Positions 1 through 12,244 of a stretch of 64,000 nt of DNA are shown here, piece after piece. The position numbers and the translations under genes are program-made. The DNA comes from Epichloe hybrida (Eukaryota; Ascomycota; Sordariomycetes; Hypocreales; Clavicipitaceae), in the NCBI GenBank assembly GCA_019022495.1, contig JAFEKR010000003.1, positions 558,001-622,000 on the forward strand, written 5' to 3'. Position 1 is the first letter of the stretch, and every line of letters starts with the position of its first letter. The notes beneath the pieces were generated by a model. The model saw nothing but the letters and a program-made list of their open reading frames with translations. It was not told where the DNA came from and ran no database searches.

Positions 1-3000
1 GTTTCCCGCCATTATTTCAGTTTTCAACCACGCTTGCTCGCTTGCTTATCGATACGGTCGTGGCGACGACGTGATCAAGTCCCCGTTACGAACAAAGCTT
101 GAGCAGCAATAATGGATGTCGGTTCACAAGACGGAGTGCATATTTCACGATTCTATGCACCTCAGTATTCATCCATTGCTGCTGCTCACACCCCAACGTC
201 TGTCAGCTCGTAAATTATCACCGCGAACAGAAACTTGTCACGACTCTCATCACGTGACTGGACTCTGTGAGTCATCACGTGATCGAATTCCACGAAAGGG
301 CTCGGTTTCACGTAAAACTCTTACTGATTTCATTAATTCAACAGTGTTTGAAATTTCGGTGCGAAATTCAATGAAATGAGTCAAGATGAGGCCGCCGCTT
401 CCTCGGATATATCCTCCCGCCTTATTACACCCTTATTACCTAGCCATCCGTCTCATCAACACGATGTAACGTGAAAGCCCGTCGTCGCCTATGCTCTTGT
501 GGTTGCGGAAAGATTCAAATGGTGAATGGCGCAGCCTGGATTGGATGCCTCGGAACCGAAAGGGCCAGATGACCGTTAAAAAAAAAAAAAATTGTGCCAT
601 GCCCCTCCCTCCCTTCAAAGGCGTTCGCGTTGACGCTACGCTTTATCATTGGCTCTTTCCTGCATCTTGCTATCCCATATTTTCTCGTAGTGACCGGGAT
701 GGCTAATGCTTGACCGACCCTGCAGCGAATCACTGACTCTTTCCATGTGACCGACTCAGACTTTTATGGATGAGGAACCAAGCATGCAAGGTAGATAGAT
801 ACTGGGCAGCGGGTTGGCTCAATTGAATACGACGAGATAACATCAAGTTGCGACGCTTACGCAACGTGAACGGGCGAGGTGACAACTTATCATCCGTGCC
901 GAGGCCAGGGCTAGAACACAAATACCGCGTCTGGGCGAATCCGATGCGACGTGTCATGCTGATTATTTGCATCCTGATCGACGCGAGCCCCCGGGCTGGC
1001 GATCAGGACGTCTATGTGAGCAGGCTCCGACGTCAAGACCAGAAAAAGAAAAAGACGCTCGGTGGGCCGCACGCAGGTCACGGTCTGCTTTTGCTCACGG
1101 ATGCATGCAACTCTCTCCAGCCAATAGTCTGGTCAGGAAGAGCAGTCAAGATCGAGACTAGGAAAGAGGCAACAGGCTGCGGGCCTCTAGTTTGACCCAT
1201 TCCCACAACGGCCAAAAAAAGTCATGTCATGAACAAGTTCAGTGTCTCGTGAACGACAATTCAGACCGGATGACCGGCGGGGGGTTTCCCATTCCCGGAT
1301 CTCCTTTTCCGCATCGACCTAGCGGCTGTCTCGGAATCCACAAGGGCTGATGGAATGACAAAACCGGTCCGACAGTAGAATCACGGACTGAACTTGTTGC
1401 CGCTACTGGTCTTGTGAAGCAAATGGAAAGATGGAAAAGAAGAAGAAACAGGGGGTGCGCAAGGGGGTGTGAAGAAGAAGAAGAGGAAGACGAAGAAGAC
1501 GAAGAAGAAAAGAAAACCGATCTCTCCGACTAGCGCCAAAAGAAAGCGCTAGACGATCACGCGTCTCCATTTTACATACAGAGCTAGCGAACGGAGCTGA
1601 GCGAGAACTCGTCCTAGTGACGCCAGTTGCGTGAGAGGATCAAAAACCACGATGGGTATTTGGTGCCCTTGTTTCTTTGGCATTTGCCACTGATCCGGTA
1701 AAACATGGCCATCGTCATATTTTTTTCAGGCCAACTGCTTTCTGTCTGATAACCAGCCGTCCGAGAGACCGAAATGTCTCGCAGCAGGTGGTCGTCTCGA
1801 GCGTCCCTGCTCCGTCGTCTCGTCTCGGCTAGGTCTCGGCGAGTCCTATTTTTAAAACATCTAGTTGGCGGAGGCCTGGACTTCCCACATCTTCTTGTCT
1901 GATAAATAAGACAGAAAAAGATTCTGGGGGCAGAATTTAATGGAGGCAGCTAGTTTTTTTTGTTTCTTCAGCCTCTTTCCGAGCGGGTCCATGGCATTCC
2001 AGTCATACAATCATCTCATTGCGTGTCCTTGTAAATGACCATGTCTTTTTTGAAGATCCAAGAACGATTCTTGTCAAGGGAGGACGATGGCCCGACCGCA
2101 TGTCGAGTCATGTCGTCATGCCGTCACTTGTCAGTCAAGATCGCACGTCTAATCTACACTGTTGTTTTATGACGAAAGGTACATGATATAGATTGCTCGT
2201 GATGGCACAAATGATCTGTGAACGCGTTTGGATTGTTGAATAACGTTGGTTCCAGGCTTTTTACGTAGGAGAATCCCTTGGTACCATTTGCCTATATCAC
2301 TGCACATGCTACCGATGCTGATATCAGGCTCAGGCGACCCGCATGTCACGAAATGCAAGAACGCTATTGCCCGTGTGTTGCAAATGCTCATAGTGGCAAC
2401 TAGATGGATGAGCGGAGACGTACCGCGAGTGGCCCTTGCTTTTGGAAGTGTAAAACCATGACTCGAAGAAGATGTGCCCGCTTGAGCTACTCTTGAGCGT
2501 GTGTTGTATATCTTGGAATTAGTTCCTCAAGCTGCAGATGCGAGCAATGGACTGACTCATTGCGCCGCAAACTTTGAAGCCAAACACTATGATGTCGCGT
2601 GTTCTTGTGCCGTCGTCGTAGGCTCGTTGGTCAAAAGGGCGAATCCACCAACACAACATGCACTCATCGATTCCAGATCAAGGTATAATGCCACACCGCG
2701 ACACAACGACGGGGTTCGCCTCGCATCTAAATGCGCCGTTTTCTATGTTGCACTGCAGATGACTGCGTGTGTGACGATCAAGTTTGAGAGCATTGTTTCT
2801 GGTTGTAGGAGATTGATCCCCCACGCATGATACGTGACACGAGCTCAGTGACAGACGGTTTTCTTTTCCATCAAATCCCCGAAAAGCTTGTCAACGGTCA
2901 ACGGCATATCAAAAGTAAGAGGCTATGGAATGCTCCTGATGGCATTTGTTCGTGACTCGGCAACTTCCTGTATTCCTCTTTGAATGCTTTGCGAAAGCAA

Positions 3001-5183
3001 GGATGAGCTGAGCCTCACGTTGGACCACCGAGGGGGCAAGTCGCTCAGCAACGCCTAACATGCTCTGCTAAATGGACGGGTTACTTTGAAACGGGCAAAA
3101 CTAGAATCTTGGCAAAAGTGTTCCGCCCAGAATCGCTCGGCAGTCAACCCCTGGGACGTGCAGATGATGGTCATGTTTGGTAGTAGTGCGAGCATGTGCT
3201 CCGAATGGCTGCGTCGAACAGGGCAGGCGCACGCTAGCCGCCTGAGAAGGAACAAGAGGGATGGCAGGGGAGAACAATTGGTGATGAGACTTTACAGAAG
3301 AATGATAAGAGAGTCGTGTCAACTTTGACGCCACACGAGCGCAGCGACTTGGTGCTTTTGCTGACAGGCAAACAATGCACCTGGGTAAAGTGTAAAGTGG
3401 AAACGCATGCGCCAGGAAAAGACCATTGACGTGACCAAAGATATGATATGAGCTGTTCACAGCAGCGTCACATGCGTTTAATGTGTTTTAAAACCCCATT
3501 GCTCCGACTCATTGACCAAACGGCGACTTTGTCTCGGCCCCGTTGGCCCGATCCAGGATGGCACGACAGTGGGCAGTGGACAGTGGACACCCGTGATGAA
3601 GTCCAAACCGAAACGTATTATCATCGTCGTGACTGCTTCTGACAGGGCGGATTCAACATGTTGGGGCTGCATGGGTAGGCTTGTGCAGGCCTGCGGTTGC
3701 ACAGTCTGTACGGAGTAAGACTGGGATGAATTACTATCCTCGTGATCTTTGTGGCCATCCTTCCTCTACGCCACGAGGACCATTCTAGTAGACAAGCAGA
3801 TAAAACGGCTTCTCTTTTGTCCGCCTTCGAGGCTGCAACGCCGGATGTCAATTGAACATGATGCGTAGCTTGGTTGCAGCACAAAGCCGAGTTCAGAGCG
3901 CAGGCATCAATGCCGCAGAATTGAGCCAAAGAGAGCAAGGGCTGAATCGCATGTCGTGAGGACAATGAGAGGAGCCGTTGCGGATACATAGAGCCAACCT
4001 TGAGAATCAATTGTGTTTTCTTTCCCAGGCTTTTCTAGAAGTTTTCGGTGTGTAGTTGAATCTGTGTGAAAAGTATGATTCATGATGATACATGTTGACA
4101 TGGTGTCTCACGTCTCGCTTGGAGGGCGATAGTCAATTCGTTGGGAGATGGTAATGGTACTATTAACAGGAGGGAAGCAATAGCCCAAGCCAGGTGGTGC
4201 GGGGTGCATCTCTGGACGCTCTCTGGTGCGTTTCATGAGCTAATTCTGCGTGATGATGGGTATGTGGCTGTCGCAACCTGGTCTGAGTGAGTGGCTTTGG
4301 CGAACCATGGGGTAATAAGAAGCGATCGTATCGTTCCCGCACCTCCCTCCCCTTGAAGAGCATGGAAATGATGGGCATGCCCCCCGGAGAACTCGACATG
4401 GATCGTCGCTCTCGCTTGCCCCATTAACTCCACTTCAAAGGTTGACAAGGTTAACTAACGGCTATGTAGGGAACTCGACGGCCAAAGGTTTTTTTTTTTT
4501 TTTTGGGGGGGGGGGGTTCTTTTAGTGCGGAACCCATCGCCTACCGTGTTTAATTGTTCATGGAAAAAGAGGAGAGCGGAAGGAGACGTTCGAGTCAGCT
4601 TCGGGACTTCCGTGTTGCTTAACAGCTGCAATTCGCATTCTTGGCAAAGAAGCACAATGTCGGAGCTGGTATCTTGAAGCGGGGGAACATGGGCAGGCCG
4701 AAGTACGAGCTGGGGCCATGAAGAAGGCTAGGACATGGCGAAGTGGCAGGACAGAACCTTGACTCTTTGGCGCCCTGATTGTTGTTCTGCCTCCGGAAGA
4801 TATGATCAGGTAAGTAGTCTGTACTCGCGTACTCGCGTACTCGTAGGGTCGACGGGAATGATAAGCAGATGCGCAGTTGTGGCTCCATCTCAGCAGCTTC
4901 TGGGCTCGGTGACTCACTTTGTGCTTATGCTCGTAATCCATCCGTATGTACATATGTGCCTTCCATTGTGCCCATGTCATCGGACCGCATGCTCCTTCCT
5001 TGAATCCAGGTTTAAAGCTGCTACATGTAGCTACCGTTTTTATCCTGACCAATCGACGCGAGCATTTTTTGTAGCCATGTCCCCTACATACATACAGCTG
5101 GCACGGGCACGGGTTAATTTCGCCGGACTGTTGAAGTTTCGCCCGCAGCTGCGCGAAATTGAAAACCCAACAACGTAGTTTCA

Positions 5184-5225
5184 TTGATGATGATGATGAG
5201 GATGAGGATGAGGATGAGGATGATG
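5184..5225. repeat. GAT/GAGGAT microsatellite
   Basis: Imperfect trinucleotide array, first GAT units and then GAGGAT units, in non-coding DNA. It produces poly-Met/Arg and poly-Ser shadow frames that should not be read as genes. Confidence 0.9.
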
Positions 5226-6093
5226 GAAGACCTTCCCAACTGCATCGTTTCAAACGGAGCACGGGGTAATACATGCCGCCCTCTACCTGCCCTGCCCTTC
5301 ACCTGCCCTCCACCTGCCCTCGAAACATCTGTCATGTCGCTCTCTCTTTACGGACATGATTTCGGCTGCTATTATGAGTTCAGCATTCGCCAGAGCAAAA
5401 CTCCACCAACATGATGATTGTGCTCCGTACGTACAATCATTCATCATGGCAGTGCAACGCAACAACTTGGACTTTCACAACGGCGTGGCCGCACGCATTC
5501 AACTGCTCTATCCGCCCACTCCCTGCTTTCCTGACGCCCCTCGCCCCTCCCTGGTTCAGTCCATGTTCCCTGACGCCGACTCCGCCGCCGCCGCCGCCGC
5601 CGCCGCCGTCGTTAGCCCCGCCAAGAAATCGAGCAAGACTCAAGACTCGGGCAAGACACACAAGGCGCAATTTCAATTGTAGTAATACGCAAGAAGTCGT
5701 TCTTTTTTAGCCCCCCAGGCCGCGCCATGTCAGCCAACCATGCGTCGTCATCCGTCTCCCTTGTTCGCACTAGCCCGACGACTCGGCGAGCGCAAAAAAA
5801 GGCAACAAACAAGAAAAGCCCTGGGATATCCGTTTCTCGATCCCTTGACTTGATTTCCTCCCACACCAACCGCACACACCCCCGAACCCCGGCTCGCCCG
5901 CACTTGCAGCCGTTCCCCCTCCTCCTGCAACTCTCCTGCAACTTCTCCATCTGTCTGTCGCCTCCTCCTCCACCCACCCGTTGAATTAATTGTACACCAT
6001 TTCATGATTACGGATTACAATACAGCCCCATCCTGCTGCGTCTTCTGCGTCCCGACATCTCTAATACCTGTCGACCCCAGTGCTTCGCTCGCA

Positions 6094-6205
6094 TCCCTCC
6101 TCCTCCACCTCCACCTCCACCACCACCACCCACTTGCAAGTTGCGACACCACCAACTTGCAACACCACCACCACCACCACCACCACCACCACCACCACAA
6201 CCTCC
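6094..6205. repeat. CCACCT / CCACCA microsatellite tract
   Basis: A C-rich strand of CCACCT units passing into a long CAC run. It lies about 1 kb upstream of the Rsc7/Swp82-family gene. Shadow frames encode poly-His, poly-Pro and poly-Thr. No coding role is supported. Confidence 0.85.
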
Positions 6206-6302
6206 TCCTCCCCCTTCACGGTCGCGCGCGCCCACCACTCACTCCCAGCCAAGGCCCCAGCGGTCACTTGCTTTCGCACTCGCTTCGTGTCGCGCCTTTG
6301 TT

Positions 6303-6342
6303 CAAGCTGTCAAGCTGTCAAGCTGTCAAGCTGTCAAGCTGT
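6303..6342. repeat. Five tandem copies of CAAGCTGT
   Basis: Perfect 8-bp tandem array (five units) in the upstream region of the gene at 7186. Each unit contains AGCT, so the array could form small hairpins. No function is evident. Confidence 0.9.
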
Positions 6343-6899
6343 CAATCGATCAAGCATATCGATCAGTTGCGGCACGCCCTTGTCACCGATTTGTGACTCT
6401 GCTCCACTCGTCGCGCGCTCGTCGCCATCGTCGTTGCGTCTGCAAGTCGGAAGCCGCCGTTGCCTGAAAAGTTGCAGCTAGACGGACAAACGCTTCGACT
6501 TCGCTTCTGCTGCGCATCCCCGTTGCGACCACCGCCGTTGTCGCACACGCGCTCTGCCGCGCCAGCGCCAGCGCCCGTCACCCAAAAGGTAATCAAGAAT
6601 ATTGTTCCTCATCTCCTTCCCTCGCCCACTCTCTGTGGCTCTCATCATCATCATCATGGTTCGTGTCTGCGGGGGGCCCTCCTGTCTGTTGCTGCCTGGC
6701 CGGGCCATGGTCACCCGCGCCCGCCCCAATCGCATTGTCTTGTCTTGTCTGTCTGTCTGTCTGTCCTGCCGCCGCTGAAGCTGTGCTGGACTGGAGCTGG
6801 CTGGAGCGACAGCTGTCGGGCCTGGTGCCTGCCTTGCCTGGCTGGTCCAGGCCGCACTACCCCCTGTATCTTGTGTCTGTGGCCCCAGACAGCAGGCCT

Positions 6900-6949
6900 G
6901 GGAACGTCTAGGAACGCCTGGGAACGCCTGGGAACGCCTGGGAACGCCT
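6900..6949. repeat. Five tandem copies of GGGAACGCCT-type unit
   Basis: A 10-bp tandem array, with the first unit diverged (GGGAACGTCT) and the later ones identical. It lies about 240 bp upstream of the predicted ATG at 7186 and may fall within the transcript leader. Confidence 0.85.
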
Positions 6950-7185
6950 CCGCCACCGCCTGTCAGTCGACCTTCTCAGTACCACCCAAGCCCAGCCGAT
7001 GCATCTACCCCCCATCTCTTATCTGCATGGGCCACGCTGCTCGACTTGCACCCTCCTCCGCACCCTCCTCCACGCTTGAGCCCCTCCCAGCCCCAACAAC
7101 TGCTTCACGACACGTCGCCGTCGTCGCTCTCAACTGTTGCGCTTGCCATCGCGCTTGTCACTCCCGGTGGCCCAGTCCATTTGAC

Positions 7186-9728
7186 ATGTACGCCGGACAG
7201 CCAAACAGCGCGGACAGTGCGACCATCAACCCTGCCGCTCTCAGTTCTTCAGGTGAGCTTTCCTCCTGCTTACATCATGGAAAGCTTGGACAACGCCCAC
7301 AACATCGACAACATCGACAATGCCGCGCGCGTCTCTTCAACCATGATCCACGCGCCAGCTCTGATCGCACGCAGCTCGCCATGGTCCGAGCTGTCTTTTC
7401 TGCCTTGACTGTCTTGTCCGTCTGAGGAATCGCCATCGCTCCACATCGCGCTCTCGCCATCAACCGCTGTCCAACTTGGCGCAAGATTCTCTCTCTGGGT
7501 CGTCGCGTTGAGTGCGATGCTGACCATGATTTCTTGACAGCCCTGTCTGACTCGAGGCTTCGTGGCCTGAAGCGGAGCCGGCCCTCGGACTCTCATACCA
7601 TTCTGCAGCCCGGTGATGACGGTATGTCGTGGCTGGTCTCGCGTAACTTGCAAGACCTTCACCTTGGCTTGCGCTACCACGCGCAGCGATGCAGTGCTGC
7701 TGTGCGCCACCATACATGATCTTGGGAGCGGAAAACGCAATCTTTGGCTTCCATCTTCCCGAGCCGCGTGACTTGAAGGATGATCCTGATACCACATGCA
7801 CGAGCGATGGCGAGCCAGCAGCGTCGTCTTTTTTTTATTTCCTTTTTTTTTAATTATTATTCTTATTTTTCCTGGCGGTTGGTTTCGGCCCAAGAAACAC
7901 ATGTGCTGACCTCTCTTGCTCTTTTGCATCATAGCCGATTCCTCGTCTCAACCGAAGCGAATAAAGTCAATGAAGTCATCCGAGACCTCTGGGCAGCCGC
8001 CCGCATCTGGTGCTAACCAGACCGGAGCGCCGCCTCAGACTCCTCAATCCCAAAGCTCAGCCTTGCCAGGCCAGAGCAGCACACCCGCCTACAGCTCGGC
8101 CCCGGCTCCAGCAGGTGCACCTCCCAAGACGACGCCTACCAAATCCACGGTGAAGGCTTTGCCAACGGTCAGAGATCACACCACGGACCAGCTGAATCCG
8201 GCCGGAGATGAATACGTGCCAAGGGAGAGTGATGAGTTCGGCGAGAAGAAGGTCATGCTCAACGGCCAACTCCTCGGAAACCGCACTTACCGATGCCGGA
8301 CCTTTCTCGTGCCCAACAGAGGAGACAAGCTCTTCATGCTTGCCACTGAATGTGCGAGAGTACTGGGCTACCGTGACTCTTACCTATTATTCAACAAGAA
8401 CAGGTCGCTGTTTAAAATCATTGCCAGCCAGGCCGAAAAGGATGACCTTGTCCAGCAGGAAATATTGCCATTTTCGTACCGTTCGAGACAGATTGCCATT
8501 GTGACGGCCAGGTCCATGTTTCGACAGTTTGGAAGCCGAGTGATCGAGAATGGCCGCCGGGTAAGGGACGACTACTGGGAAACCAAGGCCCGCAAACAAG
8601 GCTTCACGGAAGCAGATCCAGCTGGCGAGAAGAGGCCAGGTGCCGCCAAAGCCCGGGAGGCTGCCGAGGCGCAGAACAATCTCCTCATGAGCGGGCCTCA
8701 CACGGAAATCGTGTACAATAACACTCCTGGACCCTACCCTGGTGCTCCTCCAACACATCTGGTCCAAGCAGGTATGATGGGAGCGCCACCTGGAAACATT
8801 GCAAGAATGCCGGGATTAACTGTTGGGGCAGAGTTGGGCGACACTCGCCCAAGGGATTTCAGCGGAATCATCAAAGGCGGCCCTCGCCAGGAGATTACCG
8901 GCCCAGCCTACCAGGACCAAACTAGGCCATCGCCACTGGCCGAGATTCATTCCCAGGCTCACCATGCTGCGGACTTCAGCAGGTCTGTCAACCAGCAGCG
9001 CGATATGAGGGGTGATTATCTGCAAGGGATCTGGCGCCGCCCACACGAACAACCAGCCCCATCGACGTTGAATCCCGCGGCAGGGTCCGCAGACACGACG
9101 ACCACGACTACTAGACCATCAAGCTCACCACACACTACGGCTGCTGGTGTTTCTCAGCAGCCAGTGGTGTCATCTCAAAGCCCTCAGATGATGATGACCG
9201 CAGCTCCTTACTCACAGTCCATTCACGCTCAAAACCCGATAGGTCAGTCACTCTCCTGCCCCCGTCCCCAGAAGGCCTCGTTGCGACTAGACGGTCCAGG
9301 GAAAGACATTGGCAGCTAACGCTCGATCGTATAATATAGGCTCTACAGGCGGCGGAAGCATGAGCCAAGGACCACCCGGTGGATACAATTATCAACCCAG
9401 CCAGGCCATGTGGTCACAGAATAACCACGGTCCTCACCACAGCTATAGCAGTTATACCACGCAGTCCCAGCCACCTCATCCCTCCCATTCTCCAGCCTCC
9501 CATCTCCGGCAGCCAAGCGCTGGCCAGATTCAACCAAACATGCCCTTCCCGGGCATGGGGAGCATGCAGTACGGCGGCAGCCAGGGCATGTACTCTGCAG
9601 ACCAGACGCCACGGCAGTACCTGCCTCAGAGTGGTCCTAGTGGCGGACCACAGGTATCACAACCTTGGTCTGGCCAGCAGCACTCGCCACCTCCTCAGTG
9701 GTGGGCACCGCCCCAACAGCCTCAGTAA
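7186..9728 (+). CDS. Rsc7/Swp82-family chromatin remodelling subunit (paralogue A)
   Basis: Exons 7186-7252, 7541-7621, 7935-9242 and 9340-9728 join to 615 codons (614 aa) with GT-AG introns. The family (CRC subunit, yeast Rsc7/Npl6 and Swp82) consists of accessory nuclear subunits of RSC or SWI/SNF complexes. The conserved domain lies at about residues 150-265 and includes TYRCRTFLVPNRGDKLFML, LGYRDSYLLFNKNRSLFKI and IAIVTARSMFRQFGSRVI. The N-terminus is Ser/Pro/Gln-rich with a basic KRIKSMK motif. The long C-terminus is low-complexity Gln/Pro/Gly/Ser, which suggests SWI/SNF-type Swp82 more than Rsc7. The first two introns (288 and 313 nt) are long for this window. The start at MYAGQPNSADS was chosen because exon 1 splices in frame to KRSRPSDSHTILQPGDD; the frame stays open upstream, so an earlier Met is possible. 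A second family member lies at 41137-42862. Confidence 0.85.
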
Positions 9729-11241
9729 ATGTCGCCCCCGTTGCGGTTTCGGACGCTCTCGAGTGATCCTCTCTTGTCGCGAGCAAGAAGGAATAGCTCT
9801 GTGTAGGGCTGGCTGGCTGGCTGTGGTTGATTTTCTTCTGCTTGGGGATTTCTTCCTTTTTTTTTTCTTTTTTTTTTTGGTTGTCTTTTTATTTTCTCTC
9901 ATGTGTCGCTTCTTGTCACAGGATTCCAGGATACCCCAAGTATACAGACCGGATTGGGAGGCTATGTGCTTTGGGGCTTTGCAGCCCTTCGAAACTGTAT
10001 AGCATTTTGGCCAGGACTGGATGGGCGGAATCGGGCGGCTGGTACTGGTACACTTACTTCTCACACTTCCTGTTAATTAGTTCTGTTCTTGTCCGAGGAT
10101 ATGTTGCTCTGGATTCTCTTGGCCGTCCCTCGATTCGCCAGGTTCGATTTCGACAAGTCGACAAGTCGACAAGCCATTTGATTTGACATGGCAACGTTCT
10201 TTCTTCCCCAACAACCACTTTTGCGCCAACCACTATTATTATCATTTCGCGCTTTCACGACGTACAAGAATATGGATTCAGCCTGGTCCTCTGTTTCAAG
10301 GTTGCTCGGATGACTGTCCATGCATGATGCATTCTGGAGATGCACACTGCACTGCACAGAACTGTCGAGACACGGACTTGCAGGCCTGGTCGAGGTAGTT
10401 TTTACGTCTGTTTGAAGAGAACGATTTTCCTACTTTTTCACGGATGATTGGACGATATCTTGCGTACACACACGGTTTCAAACGCGACCAGCGGGCTATT
10501 TGCCCTTCTTCTTCTCCTCCGTCGCCTTTCTTTCTTCTTCCATTTTACTAGTGCTATCTATTGCTCGCTAGGACAAGTACGCTTTGTGCTTGCTCTCGTT
10601 TCTGTTCATTGATGCTCGTCTCTTGAATTTTTGGAATTTTCTCGCTGCCGGATTTGGGTTCATGGGGGTTTTCAAGGGAACGCTTGAGACATAACATAAT
10701 ACCCGGGGCGAGATTGGATTTGGGGCTGTTTTTCTCATGTCATTATTTTCGCTGATTGATGTTTTTTTTTTCGCTCTGGCTCTGCCAATGGCTTCTTTTT
10801 GTAACGGCCATGTCCTCCATCCTGTCGGTAGCGTCATGTGCATCAGAGGGGAGCATGGGAATGAATGCTTGCTTGGCTAGGCGACTTTGGGGAACTGCGT
10901 TTTCTTTTCCTTGGACCCGCCGTATCTGAATTTTATACTTGTTTTTCCGGATTCTTGGGTTTCACCCTATAGTATGCGGGATCTTGGGGGGGTTTTTTTT
11001 TTCCAACCTATAGTATGTGGGATTTTTAGGGGAACTTCTGCCATGCCAGTTTGCTGAAAGAAAGAGAAGGAGGGCTTTCATGCCCGACTTTTGAACATGG
11101 ATTTATGCCAGCTCTTGTGTCACAATTCGGATACGGTCCACGTACGGGGGGGATTATGTGCAGTGTTTGTTCGTGCTTTGCCAATGGATGAAGTAGAAAC
11201 TTGTCGAGAGTATGATTGAAGTTGCAAAATGAGTTCTGCGC
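9729..11241. other. Convergent intergenic region
   Basis: Region between two genes that point toward each other (paralogue A and DPB4), so it should hold both 3' UTRs. T-rich runs occur near 9857-9890 and 10761-10771, and three TCGACAAG units at 10150-10173. The word CCTATAGTATG occurs twice, near 10965 and 11010. No gene seen. Confidence 0.6.
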
Positions 11242-12244
11242 CTAGTCACTCTCATCTCCATCCAGCGCCTCATCACCCTCCTCTCGAGAAACCCTCTCCT
11301 CCAAGGCATCATGCGTCTCATCGCCGCTAGCCTGCGCGGCGCCATGGCCATCATCTTCCTCTTCCTCCCCCTCTTCCTCATCCTCATCATCCTCATCGTC
11401 GTCCTGAACATCGCCTTCCTCTTCGGTCTCGGCGTCATCTTCCTCGGCGGCATCGTCATCCACCCTCGCCTTCTTGGTCCTCGGCCCGGCGTCTCTCTCC
11501 GAGGAAACCGTCGTGCCTGCGACAGTCGCGTCCGCCATTTCTGCATCGTCATCGTCGGGCTTCGTCTTGGCTTTTTGGCGGTAGTTGGTGCGCTTCTCGG
11601 TCTGTATCTGGTTGAACTCTTTTCAAGTGGTCAGATTTCTTCCTTGATGCCGTGATGCGTGCCATCTTTCGTGACCATGTTGGGTCGGGGGTGTGATCAC
11701 GTACTGGCGAATTCTGCCTCGAGAGGCTCTTTCAAGAAGGAGAACTCGACGTCGTCAAGAGCCCTGAATACATCCGCGGGAGCAATAGTCTTCTTGTTCG
11801 CAGCGAGGGTGTGCTCGTTCGCACTGCGATGTGTAAGCAATACTTTGGGAAAAAGGGGGCACAAAAACTGACTGTGAGGCAAGGTAGTTGATAAACACTG
11901 TTACGCTCTTGCTCATGGCGATGATGGCATTCGCTTGTATTTGCGTGTTCGGCGGCAAGACACCCTTTGCGAGCCTTGCGATTATCGACTTGGGGAGCGC
12001 CACGTCCTAGAGGTTGATTGCTGTCAGCTCCTGGTCCGGGTTTTGGGGGGGGGGGGGGGGGAGAGGGGTCATCTTCTCGCACTTCAATGGTGACGCCATC
12101 TTTGAATTCCTTGTCTTTGTCCCTTCTCTCGGTCGTTGTGGAGAGTTGCGAATCGTCTGCGGTGGCCGCGGCCGAGATGCTGATTGCGCTGTCGTCCATG
12201 TCGCTTTTGCGCGGGGGCGCCGAGTCTGATTTCCGAGGGGCCAT
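11242..12244 (-). CDS. DPB4: DNA polymerase epsilon subunit D, Dpb4 (histone-fold protein)
   Basis: Exons 12244-12083, 12006-11873, 11823-11705 and 11618-11242 join to 264 codons (263 aa), all with GT-AG introns. Dpb4 pairs with Dpb3 as an NF-Y/H2A-H2B-like dimer in DNA polymerase epsilon, and in many eukaryotes also in ISW2/CHRAC-type remodellers. The histone fold is split across exons 2-4 at about residues 55-140: LPKSIIARLAKGVLPPN, then IIAMSKSVTVFINYLA, then KKTIAPADVFRALDDVEF. The N-terminus (MAPRKSD) is charged and Ser-rich. The C-terminal 100 or so residues are an acidic Asp/Glu tail with a KKARV nuclear-localisation-like motif, usual for fungal Dpb4. Intron 1 carries a 17-bp C homopolymer on the coding strand, which is odd for a 76-nt intron. 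Confidence 0.93.
12045..12061. repeat. 17-bp G/C homopolymer inside DPB4 intron 1
   Basis: The plus strand shows 17 consecutive G (C on the coding strand), lying between the donor and the branch/acceptor region of DPB4 intron 1. Likely length-variable and prone to sequencing error. Confidence 0.9.

Larger units (their letters stand above)
1..7185. other. Gene-poor left region and long upstream region of the first gene
   Basis: I find no supportable gene here. The open frames are short, lack recognisable domains and do not join through good splice signals. Visible features are purine-rich GAAGAA runs near 1440-1525, a T16-G12 double homopolymer at 4489-4516, a GATGAG microsatellite near 5184-5225, a GCC run near 5582-5607, and several tandem repeats from 6090 onward. 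The last 1.2 kb or so is pyrimidine-rich and may be promoter and 5' leader of the gene starting at 7186. Confidence 0.6.

Noticed and set aside
4558..5274. 238-codon minus-strand open frame
   Set aside because: Its length comes partly from a GAT/GAG microsatellite read as poly-Ser. No domain, no orderly composition and no splice partners.
6303..6949. Short regular repeats that could be mistaken for a CRISPR array
   Set aside because: Units are 8-10 bp, directly adjacent and without spacers; the genome is eukaryotic.
6460..7185. Upstream in-frame extension of the first Rsc7/Swp82 gene
   Set aside because: The frame is open to 6460, but the added residues are Pro/Ser/Cys-rich low-complexity over tandem repeats. 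MYAGQPNSADS gives a plausible N-terminus. Not fully excluded.
10125..10175. GGTTCGATTTCG resembling a tRNA B box
   Set aside because: The invariant CC end is missing and no cloverleaf can be folded around it. I found no tRNA gene in the window.
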